Positions 27,414 to 36,624 of a stretch of DNA of 64,000 nucleotides are shown here, piece by piece. The notes under the pieces were generated by a model. That model worked only from the letters and a program-made list of their open reading frames with translations, was not told the origin of the DNA and did not search any database. This stretch comes from Microbulbifer sp. MI-G. Its GTDB lineage: Bacteria; Pseudomonadota; Gammaproteobacteria; Pseudomonadales; Cellvibrionaceae. A program made the translations under genes and the position numbers. The stretch covers positions 1,229,501 to 1,293,500 of the forward strand of contig NZ_CP098023.1 of assembly GCF_030440425.1 (NCBI RefSeq), in the 5' to 3' direction. Numbering within the stretch: position 1 is the first letter of the stretch; every line of letters starts with the position of its first letter.

Positions 27414-28322
27414 ATGGTTCAGTTAGTCATAGATTCTGGCTGCGACCTGCCAGATGATTTTTTGCGTAAGTTCTCCATTCCGGTATTGCCCCATACCGTG
27501 AGTGTTGGCAAAGACACTTTCGATGATCGACGCAACCCGGCCCAGATGGCCCACTTCTATACCTTGTCACTGGTGGACCGCTCGCACCAGATTGTCACGG
27601 GACCTGCCTCTTTTGCTGAGGTTGAGCGGCTCTTGAATGGTCTGGTGCAGGATGGGCATCGCGATATCGTGGTGCAAACCATCAATAGCGCCAATAGCCC
27701 AACTTACCAGAATGCCGTTGCCGCTGCCGATACATTGTGTGGTCTTCCCGGTAACGAGGATGTGCGGGTACATACTATCGACTCGCATACGCTTTTTAGC
27801 GGGCAGGGATTGCTGGCACTTTATACACTGTCGCTGATCAAGCGCGGGTTGACTGGTGAACAGGTACGGGTACAGGTAGAGCGCTTTCGTCGCAAGGTCC
27901 ACGGCTATGCGGCAATCAGGGATGTCTATTATGTGCGCGAGCGTGCACGCAGTAAAAATGAAAACAACATCAATTGGTTTAAGGCCAAGATTTCCAGCTT
28001 GCTCAAGCTGCATCCGATCCTCTCTATCCACCACGAGGGCAGTACTGTCACAGATATAGTACGGGGCTATGCGCGCTGCACTGAAACTTTGTTTCAGATC
28101 GCAGTTGACAAAATCCGTACAGGAGAGTTGGTCGTTCCGATCCTGATGGTAAGCATTGCCGGCAAACTACAGGATCTTGAGAAAATTCCTGGCTTCAAAG
28201 TGCTGCTGCAGGTTGCCGCGGAGCACCAGGTCAAAGTGTATAAATCCATGATGAGTCTTTCCGGCGGTATCAATCTTGGGCCGGGCACTGTGGCAATGGC
28301 ATTGGCTGCCGAGAATCCCTGA
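27414..28322 (+). CDS. DegV family fatty-acid-binding protein
   Basis: 302 residues with the family start LVIDSGCDLPDDF, FDDRR, TGPASFAEVE and the EDD fold. DegV/FakB proteins bind a single fatty acid; in Firmicutes FakB hands it to the kinase FakA. No FakA-like kinase is visible here, so the partner in this organism is unknown. Stand-alone gene that converges with the globin-like gene. Confidence 0.85.
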   Translation: MVQLVIDSGCDLPDDFLRKFSIPVLPHTVSVGKDTFDDRRNPAQMAHFYTLSLVDRSHQIVTGPASFAEVERLLNGLVQDGHRDIVVQTINSANSPTYQNAVAAADTLCGLPGNEDVRVHTIDSHTLFSGQGLLALYTLSLIKRGLTGEQVRVQVERFRRKVHGYAAIRDVYYVRERARSKNENNINWFKAKISSLLKLHPILSIHHEGSTVTDIVRGYARCTETLFQIAVDKIRTGELVVPILMVSIAGKLQDLEKIPGFKVLLQVAAEHQVKVYKSMMSLSGGINLGPGTVAMALAAENP

Positions 28323-28424
28323 CTTTAGCGTCTAGCGCGCTCACTTTCTCTAAAAGTCGCGGGGCCTACCCTGTTGAGATAACTAGGGCATGCCGATACT
28401 ACATCCTATTGCGTGTCCGAACAG

Positions 28425-28784
28425 TCAACAGGCGATAGAAAGATCCTGCTCGCATCCGCCATATAAACGGCTGGCAGTTTCAACAAGGTGGGTGCTTAAC
28501 TGCCAGGAAAATCCCAGTTCCAGCATGCGCGCTTCGAGGTACTCCAAAAGCGCATCAAACAGAGCGGGATTCAGTCCCTTGGCAAGGAAGCTTGCACGGC
28601 TGCTGCGATCTGGCTCGGGTTGGATAGAGAGCGCATGGCTGAGGAACTGGGCTTGCCGGCTCTGCTGTTTACGGTGTTCGCCGATATCATAGCTGGTAAG
28701 CTGGCGGCCTATGGCCTGGTAGAATTCACTGACTGTGCGGTTGACAAATTGAGCACCACCGACCTGATCCAACAGGCTGTTCAT
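28425..28784 (-). CDS. group 1 truncated hemoglobin-like protein without proximal His
   Basis: 119 residues from ATG 28784, which follows a GGGGGGGAG ribosome site. The start SLLDQVGGAQFVNRTVSEFYQAI and the RQAQFLSHAL helix match group 1 truncated hemoglobins. Aligned without gaps to the F-G-H helix region of M. tuberculosis trHbN, FLAKGLNPALFDALLEYL replaces HQGRGIT..., putting Phe66 where the haem-binding proximal His should be. The CD region is also shorter than usual. Either a haem-free sensor-like globin or a haem protein with another ligand. The family call is by eye. Confidence 0.6.
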   Translation of the reverse strand: MNSLLDQVGGAQFVNRTVSEFYQAIGRQLTSYDIGEHRKQQSRQAQFLSHALSIQPEPDRSSRASFLAKGLNPALFDALLEYLEARMLELGFSWQLSTHLVETASRLYGGCEQDLSIAC

Positions 28785-29120
28785 GTCTCCCCCCCCGGCG
28801 AGCATTGCGTACTGAAATATAAAATTGTACTGAGCCAAAAAAGAGCTTGGTAACGATTCGTGCACAAAATGCGCCGGCTCAATGATGGTAAGGCTTTAAT
28901 TGGTGTGGAGCCTAAGACATATTCTCCTAGTATGCCAACTTGCCATAAGAAAATTGTCATTCTGTTCGACAGGTTGTTCTGGATGTTGTTTTTACGCACG
29001 CCAAATAGAATATTGGTATTTACTTGTAGATTTCCCGTCACTTGACATTGTGTTTTTTTGTCTCACGATTAGACTGCACGATTGAACCAATTACACATTT
29101 TCAACGGGGTGGGACGATTG
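28785..29120. other. 336-bp divergent intergenic region
   Basis: Lies between the globin-like gene (minus) and the HIT gene (plus) and should hold both promoters. Open frames here are short and carry no recognisable start or motif. Confidence 0.5.
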
Positions 29121-29543
29121 ATGGCAAGTATTTTTACTCAAATTATCCATGGGGATCTACCGGGGCATTTCCTCTGGCGCGATGAAAAAGCTGTTGCAAT
29201 TATGACCATCTCCCCGATTAAACCCGGGCATTGTTTGGTCATTCCGGTAGAGGAGATTGATCACTGGGATGATATGCCGGCTGATCTTGCAGCGCACTTG
29301 ATAAGGGTCGCACAAAAAGTCGCCAAAGGTCTGAAGACAGTTTACTCGCCCAAGCGGGTGGGAATGATGATTGCCGGACTGGAGGTGCCCCATACGCATT
29401 TGCATCTGATACCTGTTGATCAGTTGACAGACTTTGATTTCTCTTTACAAGGGCCGGCTACTCCAGAGCAGCTAGCCTCCGAGGCCGGGAAAATCCGCAA
29501 TGCGTTGCTTGAGCTCGGTTGCGTAGAGGCGGGGTGTGTATAG
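29121..29543 (+). CDS. HIT family hydrolase
   Basis: 140 residues from ATG 29121 (MASIFTQIIHGDLPGHFLW). The family triad reads HTHLHLIPV (His-x-His-x-His-x-x), in which the middle His is the nucleophile that takes the nucleotide. ISPIKPGHCLVIP is the conserved N-terminal motif. HIT proteins cleave dinucleotide polyphosphates, AMP-amino acid or similar adducts; the exact substrate is not predictable. Confidence 0.9.
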   Translation: MASIFTQIIHGDLPGHFLWRDEKAVAIMTISPIKPGHCLVIPVEEIDHWDDMPADLAAHLIRVAQKVAKGLKTVYSPKRVGMMIAGLEVPHTHLHLIPVDQLTDFDFSLQGPATPEQLASEAGKIRNALLELGCVEAGCV

Positions 29544-29851
29544 TGGGCCTTTCGGCAATTTCTTCTTATGACTAGTTGGTCTCAATATATGGCGGTATTA
29601 TGACTGCAGTAGGCCTTTTGGTGTGGGGAAGGGTTGTCGCTTATGCACTGGTAAGCAGGTTGCCCAGTTGGTTTTGCCAGGGCCTTCGCTATCCGTATCT
29701 GGCAGATATTGTATCCTTGTAGCGTTACCCCATCAGCCTTTCGATTGTTGGAGCCACGGTATCTCCAATATCGTTCAGACAGTGCTGCATCCAAACCGGT
29801 TTTCCGAGTAGTCTAGTGATATGTAATACTGATAATGATGAGAACTTCACA
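29544..29851. other. 308-bp intergenic region without a gene
   Basis: Two short overlapping open frames, one per strand, show no family resemblance or initiation signals. Nothing else seen beyond the promoter expected for the DUF2807 gene. Confidence 0.5.
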
Positions 29852-30661
29852 ATGACAACTGTGACTAAAGCTTTGCTGGCCCCATTGTTTGCGCTGGTGG
29901 CTGTATATTTAGCCTTCAGTGCTCTCGCCCAGGCTCAGGAAATGGACTCCAAGCGTTTCGATGTCGATGGCTTTACCCGTGTTTCACTTAAAGGCAGCTC
30001 TCATGTGGAAGTGATTCAGGGGGAGAATTTCTCGGTGAGTGTCACTGGCCCGGCCGTGGCGATGCCTTACGCTAAAGCTGTGGTGAAGGGGGATACCTTG
30101 GAGTTGTCGGTGGAGGACAACAGGCAGAACTGGTTTGGAGTGGTTACTGTCACTTGGGGTCAGGATCAGGAAGTGAAGTTCTCGGTCACCATGCCCCAGG
30201 TGGAGGGAATACTGGTTTCCGGTTCCGGAGAGGCCAGTGCAGAGAGGATTGAGGGTGAAAGTCTTGACCTGGGAGTCAGTGGTTCTGGCAAAGTGTATGT
30301 AAACAAGGCGGCAGCGGAAACCCTGAGTGCGTTTGTCACTGGCTCTGGCGACCTGATTCTGGACCGGGCCCTGGCGATCAGCGGTGAAGCCTCTCTGACC
30401 GGTTCTGGCGATTTGCATATTGGCAGTATCGCCGGTGAACAACTTTCCGCTGAGATCAAAGGATCTGGTGATATGCAGATCAACGGTCGGGTTGCCGATG
30501 TGACTATTCGCATCATGGGCTCAGGGGACTTTGTTGGCCGCAGTCTGTACGCGGACAGTGCCGGCGGTTCGGTGATGGGCTCTGGGGATATTGTCTTAAA
30601 GCGCCCGCGCCGAGACGCCTTTTCTGTGATGGGCTCCGGAGATGTGGCTCTGATAGATTAA
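29852..30661 (+). CDS. secreted DUF2807 (GIN domain) repeat protein
   Basis: 269 residues from ATG 29852; signal peptide LFALVAVYLAFSALAQA. The body is DUF2807, a right-handed beta-helix fold. The hallmark is a repeated turn hxGSG(D/E/K): eight copies are visible (SGSGE, SGSGK, TGSGD, TGSGD, KGSGD, MGSGD, MGSGD, MGSGD) from about residue 125 to the end, spaced roughly 13-24 residues. The repeat continues to the last residues, so no separate C-terminal anchor exists. Binding role unknown. Confidence 0.85.
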   Translation: MTTVTKALLAPLFALVAVYLAFSALAQAQEMDSKRFDVDGFTRVSLKGSSHVEVIQGENFSVSVTGPAVAMPYAKAVVKGDTLELSVEDNRQNWFGVVTVTWGQDQEVKFSVTMPQVEGILVSGSGEASAERIEGESLDLGVSGSGKVYVNKAAAETLSAFVTGSGDLILDRALAISGEASLTGSGDLHIGSIAGEQLSAEIKGSGDMQINGRVADVTIRIMGSGDFVGRSLYADSAGGSVMGSGDIVLKRPRRDAFSVMGSGDVALID

Positions 30662-30767
30662 ATCTCGCCCTGAATGTGTTAAGGCGCGCCGCCATCAGGG
30701 CGGTAGCTAACTGGCGGGAGTTATCCCCATCAGGTCTTTATTTTTGATTTGGGAAGTTGTCTCCCCG

Positions 30768-32237
30768 ATGAGATTACCGATAACAGGGTCCGCATTTGAA
30801 ACGCCTGTGAACTCTGCTGATCATGTTACTAAGCGCAGAAGGCGCTTCAGGGAACAGTGGCGCCGCTGGAGACAAAGCGCGCATGAAAAGTCTCACTGGG
30901 TGACGGAGCGGCTGATGGATCGCCGGATTTGCGTTGGTGTCACCGGTTTCAGTGGTGCCGGCAAGTCAACCTTGCTCACCAGCCTCATCTATCAACTCAG
31001 CCACCCCCAAAAGGCCCAGCTGCCGGGGTTTGCCCCTGCGCTTACGGGTGATTTGCTCGGTGCGGAATTAAAACCCGCCCTCGACTCCGGCCTGCCGCCA
31101 TTTGACTATGGTGGTTGCCTCGATGCCTTGATGTCACAACCGCCCCGTTGGCCGCAAAGTACCCGCGATGTGTCGGCCTTGGAGCTGCACATCCATCTGC
31201 GCAGCCACCACCGATTTCGGAATGCGGGCACCAAAACCCTGATTTTGGAATTGCGCGACTATCCTGGGGAATGGCTGATGGACCTGCCGCTGCTGCGCTT
31301 GGACTATCGAGAATGGTGCCGACATCAGTCACATATTATCAATGACGACTCGCGAGCCAGATTGGCGCCACAATTGATTTCAAGGCTGGCAGCCCTCTCC
31401 CCTCAGGCCCCAGCGCAGGAGGCCCAACTGGCGGGACTTTGGGGGGAATACCGTCAATTTCTGTTGAGGTGCCGCACGCAAAGCAAGCTAAGTTATCTGC
31501 AGCCGGGCCGTGCACTGCTCGAGAAAAAAGACTACGGTTTGCTGCCCCTGCTCGACCTGCGTGGTATGAGCGCAGAGGCGTTGGCGGCCATGCCGGACAA
31601 CAGCAATTACCAGGTCCTGCGTCGACGCTATGAAGATTATGTGCAGGAGCAGGTCACCCCTTTCGTGAAAAGCCATTTCCGCCATCTGGACAGGCAATTA
31701 ATACTGGTGGATATAATCGGTACGCTGTTCGCCGGGGAGCAAGCTCTGGACGATATGTGTCTGGCGTTTGCACATATCGCCGATACTTTCCGCTATGGGA
31801 AATCCGGTCGACTCAACAGGCTGTGGAAGCCAAAAGTGGACCGGCTACTGTTTGCCGCCACCAAGGTGGACCAGGTGCTCGCAGCGGATCACGATGCGTT
31901 GCGCCAGCTACTGGGGCAGCAGCTGCAGCAGACCTTTAGCGGAGCCCGCCATCGCGGTCTGCCCATTTTCAGTGAGGCAATTGCTGCCGTGCGCTGTTCC
32001 CGGGAGGATCAGCGCAGTGGCCGGCGCATGCTGGTAGGGCACGACCTGCAGGGGCGCTATCTCGGCTTTGAAAATGCAGAAATATTTTCCCAATTGCCAG
32101 CGGACCAGGCGGGTTGGAACCACTATACCGGGGCCGCGCCACCACAGCTGCGCCCACCCTTGGGTATGGCGTCTGGCCATATCCCGCATATTCGCGTTGA
32201 TGCGCTGCTAAATCTGCTGTTGGGAGACAAAGTGTGA
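30768..32237 (+). CDS. ycjX: YcjX family P-loop protein (DUF463)
   Basis: 489 residues from ATG 30768 (TTG 30744 also in frame). Walker A GFSGAGKSTLLTSL near residue 60, and the family's conserved LELRDYPGEWLMDLPLL (Walker B-like) and ATKVDQVL (guanine specificity-like). YcjX is a stress-linked GTPase-like protein of the E. coli phage-shock neighbourhood. No psp genes are present here. It overlaps the following ycjF-like gene by four bases. Confidence 0.92.
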   Translation: MRLPITGSAFETPVNSADHVTKRRRRFREQWRRWRQSAHEKSHWVTERLMDRRICVGVTGFSGAGKSTLLTSLIYQLSHPQKAQLPGFAPALTGDLLGAELKPALDSGLPPFDYGGCLDALMSQPPRWPQSTRDVSALELHIHLRSHHRFRNAGTKTLILELRDYPGEWLMDLPLLRLDYREWCRHQSHIINDDSRARLAPQLISRLAALSPQAPAQEAQLAGLWGEYRQFLLRCRTQSKLSYLQPGRALLEKKDYGLLPLLDLRGMSAEALAAMPDNSNYQVLRRRYEDYVQEQVTPFVKSHFRHLDRQLILVDIIGTLFAGEQALDDMCLAFAHIADTFRYGKSGRLNRLWKPKVDRLLFAATKVDQVLAADHDALRQLLGQQLQQTFSGARHRGLPIFSEAIAAVRCSREDQRSGRRMLVGHDLQGRYLGFENAEIFSQLPADQAGWNHYTGAAPPQLRPPLGMASGHIPHIRVDALLNLLLGDKV

Positions 32238-33376
32238 CAAACGGTGACAACAAAGCCCCGCTGCGATGCACAACACGAATTGAGCCACTGGAAGAGTTGG
32301 GAGTGGAAGCGCCTCAGCGGGATACAACGCGGGTGGAAGCGCTGATTGGAGAGTCTGAGGAGATACCCAGATCAATTACCACGGGAGAATCCCTGCCAGA
32401 CCGTATCGCTTTTTCTGAATTGCGCCTGCCGTCGTTTCACCTGAGATGGCTGAGGCCAGCATCGTTGTCGATAGCCGGACTTGTACTGGCTGTGTTGGCC
32501 TGGGAGTTGCGCCAGTTATACACATGGGCGGTGGATAAGCACTGGGCCCTCGGAGTGCTCGCCGCTCTGGTGATCGTCGCCTTCGTATTCACCATTGTCA
32601 GTTCGGTATGGGAATTTTTTCGAGCCGGACAGCCTTTGCGCAAACTTGAGAAAACCCGGGTGATGGCCGCGCAGATGCGTGACTGTCGCAGCCATGAAGA
32701 GGCAGAGATTTTTCGGTGCCAGTTACAGGAGTATTTTGTCGGTAAGCCCCAGGGAGCTTTACTAGACCGGGTGTTGGATGTGGCCCCCGATTACTATGAC
32801 AGCAGTGAACTGTTGCAGTACCTTGAGACCGCTTTTCTCCATGCCCTTGATCAGGAGGCGCTGAGACGCGTAGTGCGCCATTCCACCACGACGGGGACCC
32901 TGGTTGGTTTAAGCCCGTTTGCTAGTATCGATATCCTTGTTGCCTTGCGCCAGGCTCTGCGCATGATTGATGATGTGGCGCAAATCTACGGTATACGACC
33001 CTCAATGGTGGTGCGCTGGCGCCTGTTTAAAAAGGTCCTGGCTCTGGTGGCCTACAGCGGTGCCAGCGAGTATGCAATTTCTGAGCTGTGGCCTGAGTTG
33101 GTTGGTGACAGCGTGCTATCAGCTATTTCCGTGCGTCTGGGGCAGGGGGTTGGTGCCAGCCTGTTTGTGGCCCGTATTGGCTTAGCAACCCTGCAGGGTT
33201 GCAGGCCCATCCCTTTTGCGGGCAAGCAGGGGCCCCGGTTGGGGACGGTGATAGGGAATATTGGTGCTGGACTGAAAGAGCGTATGCCCGGGGTCTTTTC
33301 GGCAGTCGCTCGTGGCCGTTACGGGACGCAGCCTGTGACCCCAGGCACCTGCCAAAGCACCCAGGACAGGCCTTGA
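32234..33376 (+). CDS. ycjF: YcjF family membrane protein (DUF697)
   Basis: 380 residues; GTG 32234 overlaps the YcjX stop (GTGTGA). Two membrane helices at about residues 75-95 and 105-128 (SLSIAGLVLAVLAWELRQLY, LGVLAALVIVAFVFTIVSSVWEF), and a C-terminal DUF697 with further hydrophobic segments (LVGLSPFASIDILVALRQ). YcjX-YcjF is a conserved pair. The first 70 residues are polar and variable. Function unknown. Confidence 0.9.
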   Translation: MTNGDNKAPLRCTTRIEPLEELGVEAPQRDTTRVEALIGESEEIPRSITTGESLPDRIAFSELRLPSFHLRWLRPASLSIAGLVLAVLAWELRQLYTWAVDKHWALGVLAALVIVAFVFTIVSSVWEFFRAGQPLRKLEKTRVMAAQMRDCRSHEEAEIFRCQLQEYFVGKPQGALLDRVLDVAPDYYDSSELLQYLETAFLHALDQEALRRVVRHSTTTGTLVGLSPFASIDILVALRQALRMIDDVAQIYGIRPSMVVRWRLFKKVLALVAYSGASEYAISELWPELVGDSVLSAISVRLGQGVGASLFVARIGLATLQGCRPIPFAGKQGPRLGTVIGNIGAGLKERMPGVFSAVARGRYGTQPVTPGTCQSTQDRP

Positions 33377-33443
33377 TCTTGGCTAGATTACTTAGAAGCC
33401 ACGAAAGACGCCAAGTCCCCGGCGGGGTGGGTACACCAATGGC

Positions 33444-33506
33444 GGGGATTCCCCCTTATGCTTTTGCATAAGAAATCTCCACAGGCCACGAACCCGATAC
33501 TGGTCG
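33444..33506. terminator. three small hairpins between convergent genes
   Basis: GGGG-ATT-CCCC (33444-33454), CTTATGC-TTTT-GCATAAG (33455-33472) and CCCGA-TACTGG-TCGGG (about 33491-33506) follow one another between the YcjF stop and the convergent stop at 33533. None has a long T run; together they could end transcription from both sides. Confidence 0.4.
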
Positions 33507-33532
33507 GGATTTGGGTGACTCTGGCTGCGGTT

Positions 33533-34039
33533 TTACTGAAACTGCCTCTGCATCAACATGCGTGTATGATGCCGGTCTAACAGCTGGGCCAGGTCCCTAT
33601 AGCGGCGTTTTATGAAGGGGGCTGGGTTGTTGTTTCCGGCATCATCCCGGTATTCAACACCAGAGCGGACATGCTGCAGCTCCCGAGCTAAGGCATTGAT
33701 AGCGGTAAAGATATTCTGTGTGTCTTCCTGATTGTGGAACACATGGGTGTTGGAGGTGTCCATCAGGTAATCATTGCACTCGGTCAGCCATTCCAGTCTC
33801 TGCTCCAGAAACCTTATGGTATTGCGGATACCCCCTGTGTACTCCAGGTTGAAATGCTCGTTGATATACTTGTCGAGGCTGCGCATACCTGAATCGATAA
33901 ATTGTTCCACGACACTGTTACAGTAGTCGTTGGTCAGGTAGGCGGGATGGGGATTGGCGTAGCTCTGGCTGTTGGCAATAAACAGGATCAATAGCCCAAG
34001 GGCTCGCTGAGTCGCTCTAATAGGAAAGTTCATGATCAT
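33533..34039 (-). CDS. secreted protein of unknown function
   Basis: 168 residues; ATG 34039 or 34033 (MIMNFPIRATQRALGLLILFIANSQSYA reads as a signal peptide, probable cut after SYA; quoted only to show it is split by charges at the start). The mature part is helical and charged, with two Cys (DYC, TEC) that could form one disulfide. I do not recognise a family. No Shine-Dalgarno sequence is visible. It stands alone between two converging/diverging genes. Confidence 0.6.
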   Translation of the reverse strand: MIMNFPIRATQRALGLLILFIANSQSYANPHPAYLTNDYCNSVVEQFIDSGMRSLDKYINEHFNLEYTGGIRNTIRFLEQRLEWLTECNDYLMDTSNTHVFHNQEDTQNIFTAINALARELQHVRSGVEYRDDAGNNNPAPFIKRRYRDLAQLLDRHHTRMLMQRQFQ

Positions 34040-34283
34040 GCTCAGGAGTTGTTTTTTTAATGATGGTTATTCTATCTGCTAAACATACTGTCTGAATTGT
34101 GACTTTGTTTCCGGGCTGCTTTTTGTGACAGCCTTCACATGAATATCTAAAGTGCGAAAGGGTGTCAACGATTATTAAGTACAGAAAGTCATTTCTGTTC
34201 CAGACTAGATTGAGAGTAGAGTTTTCTTTTCGACTGCTGCTCCCGAAGCTGCAGAATAGTTGAACGAATGGTGGGGGTTTGCT

Positions 34284-35642
34284 TTGGCAGAATACGAATT
34301 TGATCTTTTTGTAATCGGGGCGGGTTCCGGTGGCGTGCGCGCTGCAAGAATGGCCGCGGAGCAGGGTATGAAAGTGGCTGTGGCGGAAGACCGCTACATG
34401 GGTGGAACTTGTGTCAATGTGGGCTGCGTCCCCAAAAAGCTGTTTGTTTATGCCAGTGGCTACAGCCAGGATTTTGTCGATGCCAGAGCCTATGGTTGGA
34501 AAAATCCGGGTGCAGAGTTCGACTGGCCGACATTGAGGGATAATAATGCACAGGAAATTTCCCGTCTCAATGGAATCTATCGTAGTCTACTGGACAATGC
34601 TGGGGTCACAGTGTTTGATGGCCGAGCCAGTATTGTTGATCCCCATCGCATTGTCGTCAACGAGTGGTCGTTCACAACGAAACGTATTTTAGTGGCGACA
34701 GGTGGCTGGCCATTTGTACCGGAAATACCAGGCCGCGAGCTTGTGCTGACCTCCAATGAAGTTTTTTCCATGCCGGACTTTCCCCGGCGTGTGCTTGTGG
34801 TTGGTGGTGGTTATATCGCCGTGGAGTTTGCTGGCATTTTCTCGGGCCTGGGGGCGGATACGCACCTCTCCTACCGCCGGGATTTGTTCCTGCGCGGCTT
34901 TGACCGGGATATTCGCAATTTTGTGCGCGATGAAATGATCAAGAAGGGTGTGGACTTGAAATTCAATCACAATGTCAGTGCGATTGAAAAACTGCAGGAT
35001 GGCAGTCTTCTTGTGCATGCTGCCAATGGGTCTGGCCTGAATGTCGATATGGTTCTTTATGCCACCGGTCGGGTGGCTAATACTGCAGGCTTGGGACTGG
35101 AGAAACAGGGTGTTGTCCTGCACAGAGACGGCACCATTTCGGTGGATGACAACTTCCGCACCAGTGTGGACTCCATCTACGCTCTGGGCGATGTCACGGG
35201 AGAGCCCCAACTGACACCGGTAGCACTGGCGGAAGCCATGGCCCTGGTAAGGCACTGGCAAACCGGTAACACTGCTGAGATTGATTACAACAATATTCCA
35301 ACGGCTGTTTTCTGCCAGCCAAATATTGGAACTGTGGGGCTTTCAGAAGAGGAAGCCAGGGATTCGGGTATCCCGGTAACAATTTACAAATCCGAATTCC
35401 GACCAATGCGCCATACGGTGAGTGGCAATAGTGAGCGAACGCTGATGAAACTCGTTGTGAACACCAGTACCGATAAGGTCATTGGCGTACATATGGTGGG
35501 CGAAGATGCCGGGGAGATCATTCAGGGAATGGCGGTGGCCCTCAAGGCGGGCGCGACGAAAAAAACCTTCGATGAGACGATCGGGATTCACCCGACTGCA
35601 GCTGAAGAATTTGTCACCATGCGCTCTCCGGTGGATGGTTAA
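34284..35642 (+). CDS. gor: glutathione-disulfide reductase
   Basis: FAD/NADPH enzyme reducing GSSG. About 452 residues. FAD-binding [17 protein letters not shown] at the N-terminus, redox-active [13 protein letters not shown] (the two Cys four residues apart), the NADPH fold [19 protein letters not shown], and C-terminal GIHPTAAEE with the catalytic His-Glu. TTG 34284 is preferred as start: GGTGGGGG lies 6 bases upstream and the family starts near (A)xYxFDLFVIG. The frame remains open to TTG 34260, which has no such signal. Confidence 0.94.
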   Translation: MAEYEFDLFVIGAGSGGVRAARMAAEQGMKVAVAEDRYMGGTCVNVGCVPKKLFVYASGYSQDFVDARAYGWKNPGAEFDWPTLRDNNAQEISRLNGIYRSLLDNAGVTVFDGRASIVDPHRIVVNEWSFTTKRILVATGGWPFVPEIPGRELVLTSNEVFSMPDFPRRVLVVGGGYIAVEFAGIFSGLGADTHLSYRRDLFLRGFDRDIRNFVRDEMIKKGVDLKFNHNVSAIEKLQDGSLLVHAANGSGLNVDMVLYATGRVANTAGLGLEKQGVVLHRDGTISVDDNFRTSVDSIYALGDVTGEPQLTPVALAEAMALVRHWQTGNTAEIDYNNIPTAVFCQPNIGTVGLSEEEARDSGIPVTIYKSEFRPMRHTVSGNSERTLMKLVVNTSTDKVIGVHMVGEDAGEIIQGMAVALKAGATKKTFDETIGIHPTAAEEFVTMRSPVDG

Positions 35643-35737
35643 ATGCATCGACCCGAGAGAGGGAGTTGGTTATCTCCTGGAAGATATCAGTGAGGCGGAG
35701 TGGATTCTCCGGCCTCGGCTGGGAGTTGATACTAAAG

Positions 35738-35772
35738 AAGAGGCATACATCTGCTCTGCAGGGCCTCTTTTA
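35738..35772. terminator. bidirectional terminator between gor and the hpf gene
   Basis: Outer stem AAGAGGC (35738-35744) pairs with GCCTCTT (35763-35769); an inner stem CTGC-TCT-GCAG sits at 35751-35761. T-rich stretches follow on both strands, fitting the convergent genes on either side. Confidence 0.65.
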
Positions 35773-35792
35773 AATGCTCGCTTGCTTCATTT

Positions 35793-36146
35793 TCACTGTT
35801 CTTCAACAGCTTCGCGAAGTGATTGGTGGCGCCGGGCCTTCTTGCGCTCACCGCGTTCTTTCAGGCAGCGTTCGGCGGAAGCAAATGTGTCGTTGACTGC
35901 CCGATGAATGGATTCGCTCTCGCTGCTGATGGTCACGGGATTACCACTAATGGCAAGTTCAAGGGAAGCCTTAAAATGTTTGCCTTTGCTCTTGTGTTGG
36001 TGGGGGGCTTCCAGAACTACGCGACTGTGTATGATGTCGCCACAATAACGTTCCAGCTTATGTAACTTTTTCGATACCGTGCTAGCCAGGGCGGCTGATC
36101 TGTCGATATCGCGGAACACAATGTTATCGTTAGGCGTTGATTTCAT
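35793..36146 (-). CDS. ribosome hibernation-promoting factor (HPF/YfiA family)
   Basis: 117 residues from ATG 36146, with GGAGGT 8 bases upstream. The S30AE pattern is visible: ITF-like IVFRDIDRSAALASTVSKKLHKLERY, VVLEAPHQHKSKGKHFKASLELAI, a His/Lys-rich tail. Such proteins bind the 30S decoding region in stationary phase and silence or dimerise ribosomes. It is not next to rpoN, where the main hpf usually lies, so this is probably a second family member. Confidence 0.88.
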   Translation of the reverse strand: MKSTPNDNIVFRDIDRSAALASTVSKKLHKLERYCGDIIHSRVVLEAPHQHKSKGKHFKASLELAISGNPVTISSESESIHRAVNDTFASAERCLKERGERKKARRHQSLREAVEEQ

Positions 36147-36624
36147 GGGCAATTACCTCCGGTTAAAAGAAACCATGCAGGCCGCTTTTGCGGATTGCTA
36201 CGAGAAGGAAGGGCGCCCTAGCGGGAGGGGTCGAGCCTGCAGCAGTGGAAGTACCGAGCCGACGGGAGCGTAACGAAAATTTGCTGACAAAGCAGCCAGA
36301 GTGTTTTACGTCCGGGTCGGGATTCCGCTGAGTTCAGCGACCTTCTCCCTGATACTCATAATGCTTCCGCTAAAAAAAAAATCAAGCGCTATTGCAGGAA
36401 ATTGTCACATAAACTTTGATAATGCGCCTTTTACTTGATTTGAGGCACTCAATCGGGTGTATTGACCAAACTGGTTCCCCAAGTGGATGTAAGGTCATTG
36501 CCCATGTGCTGAGGCCCGCGTAAGATTGTCAGTAACACGCAGTGACTTCTGGGGTTTGTGCAAAAAATAAGCTCTGCGTTTTTATCTTACAAGTGATACG
36601 AAATCGGTAAATAGGTTCTGAGCA
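36147..36624. other. 478-bp intergenic region without a gene
   Basis: Divergent region between the hibernation factor and the coiled-coil protein. A possible minus-strand promoter (TTGATT, 16 bases including an A/T run, CATTAT; 36358-36385) could serve the hibernation factor. A run of ten A is at 36371-36380. Nothing else recognised. Confidence 0.5.
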
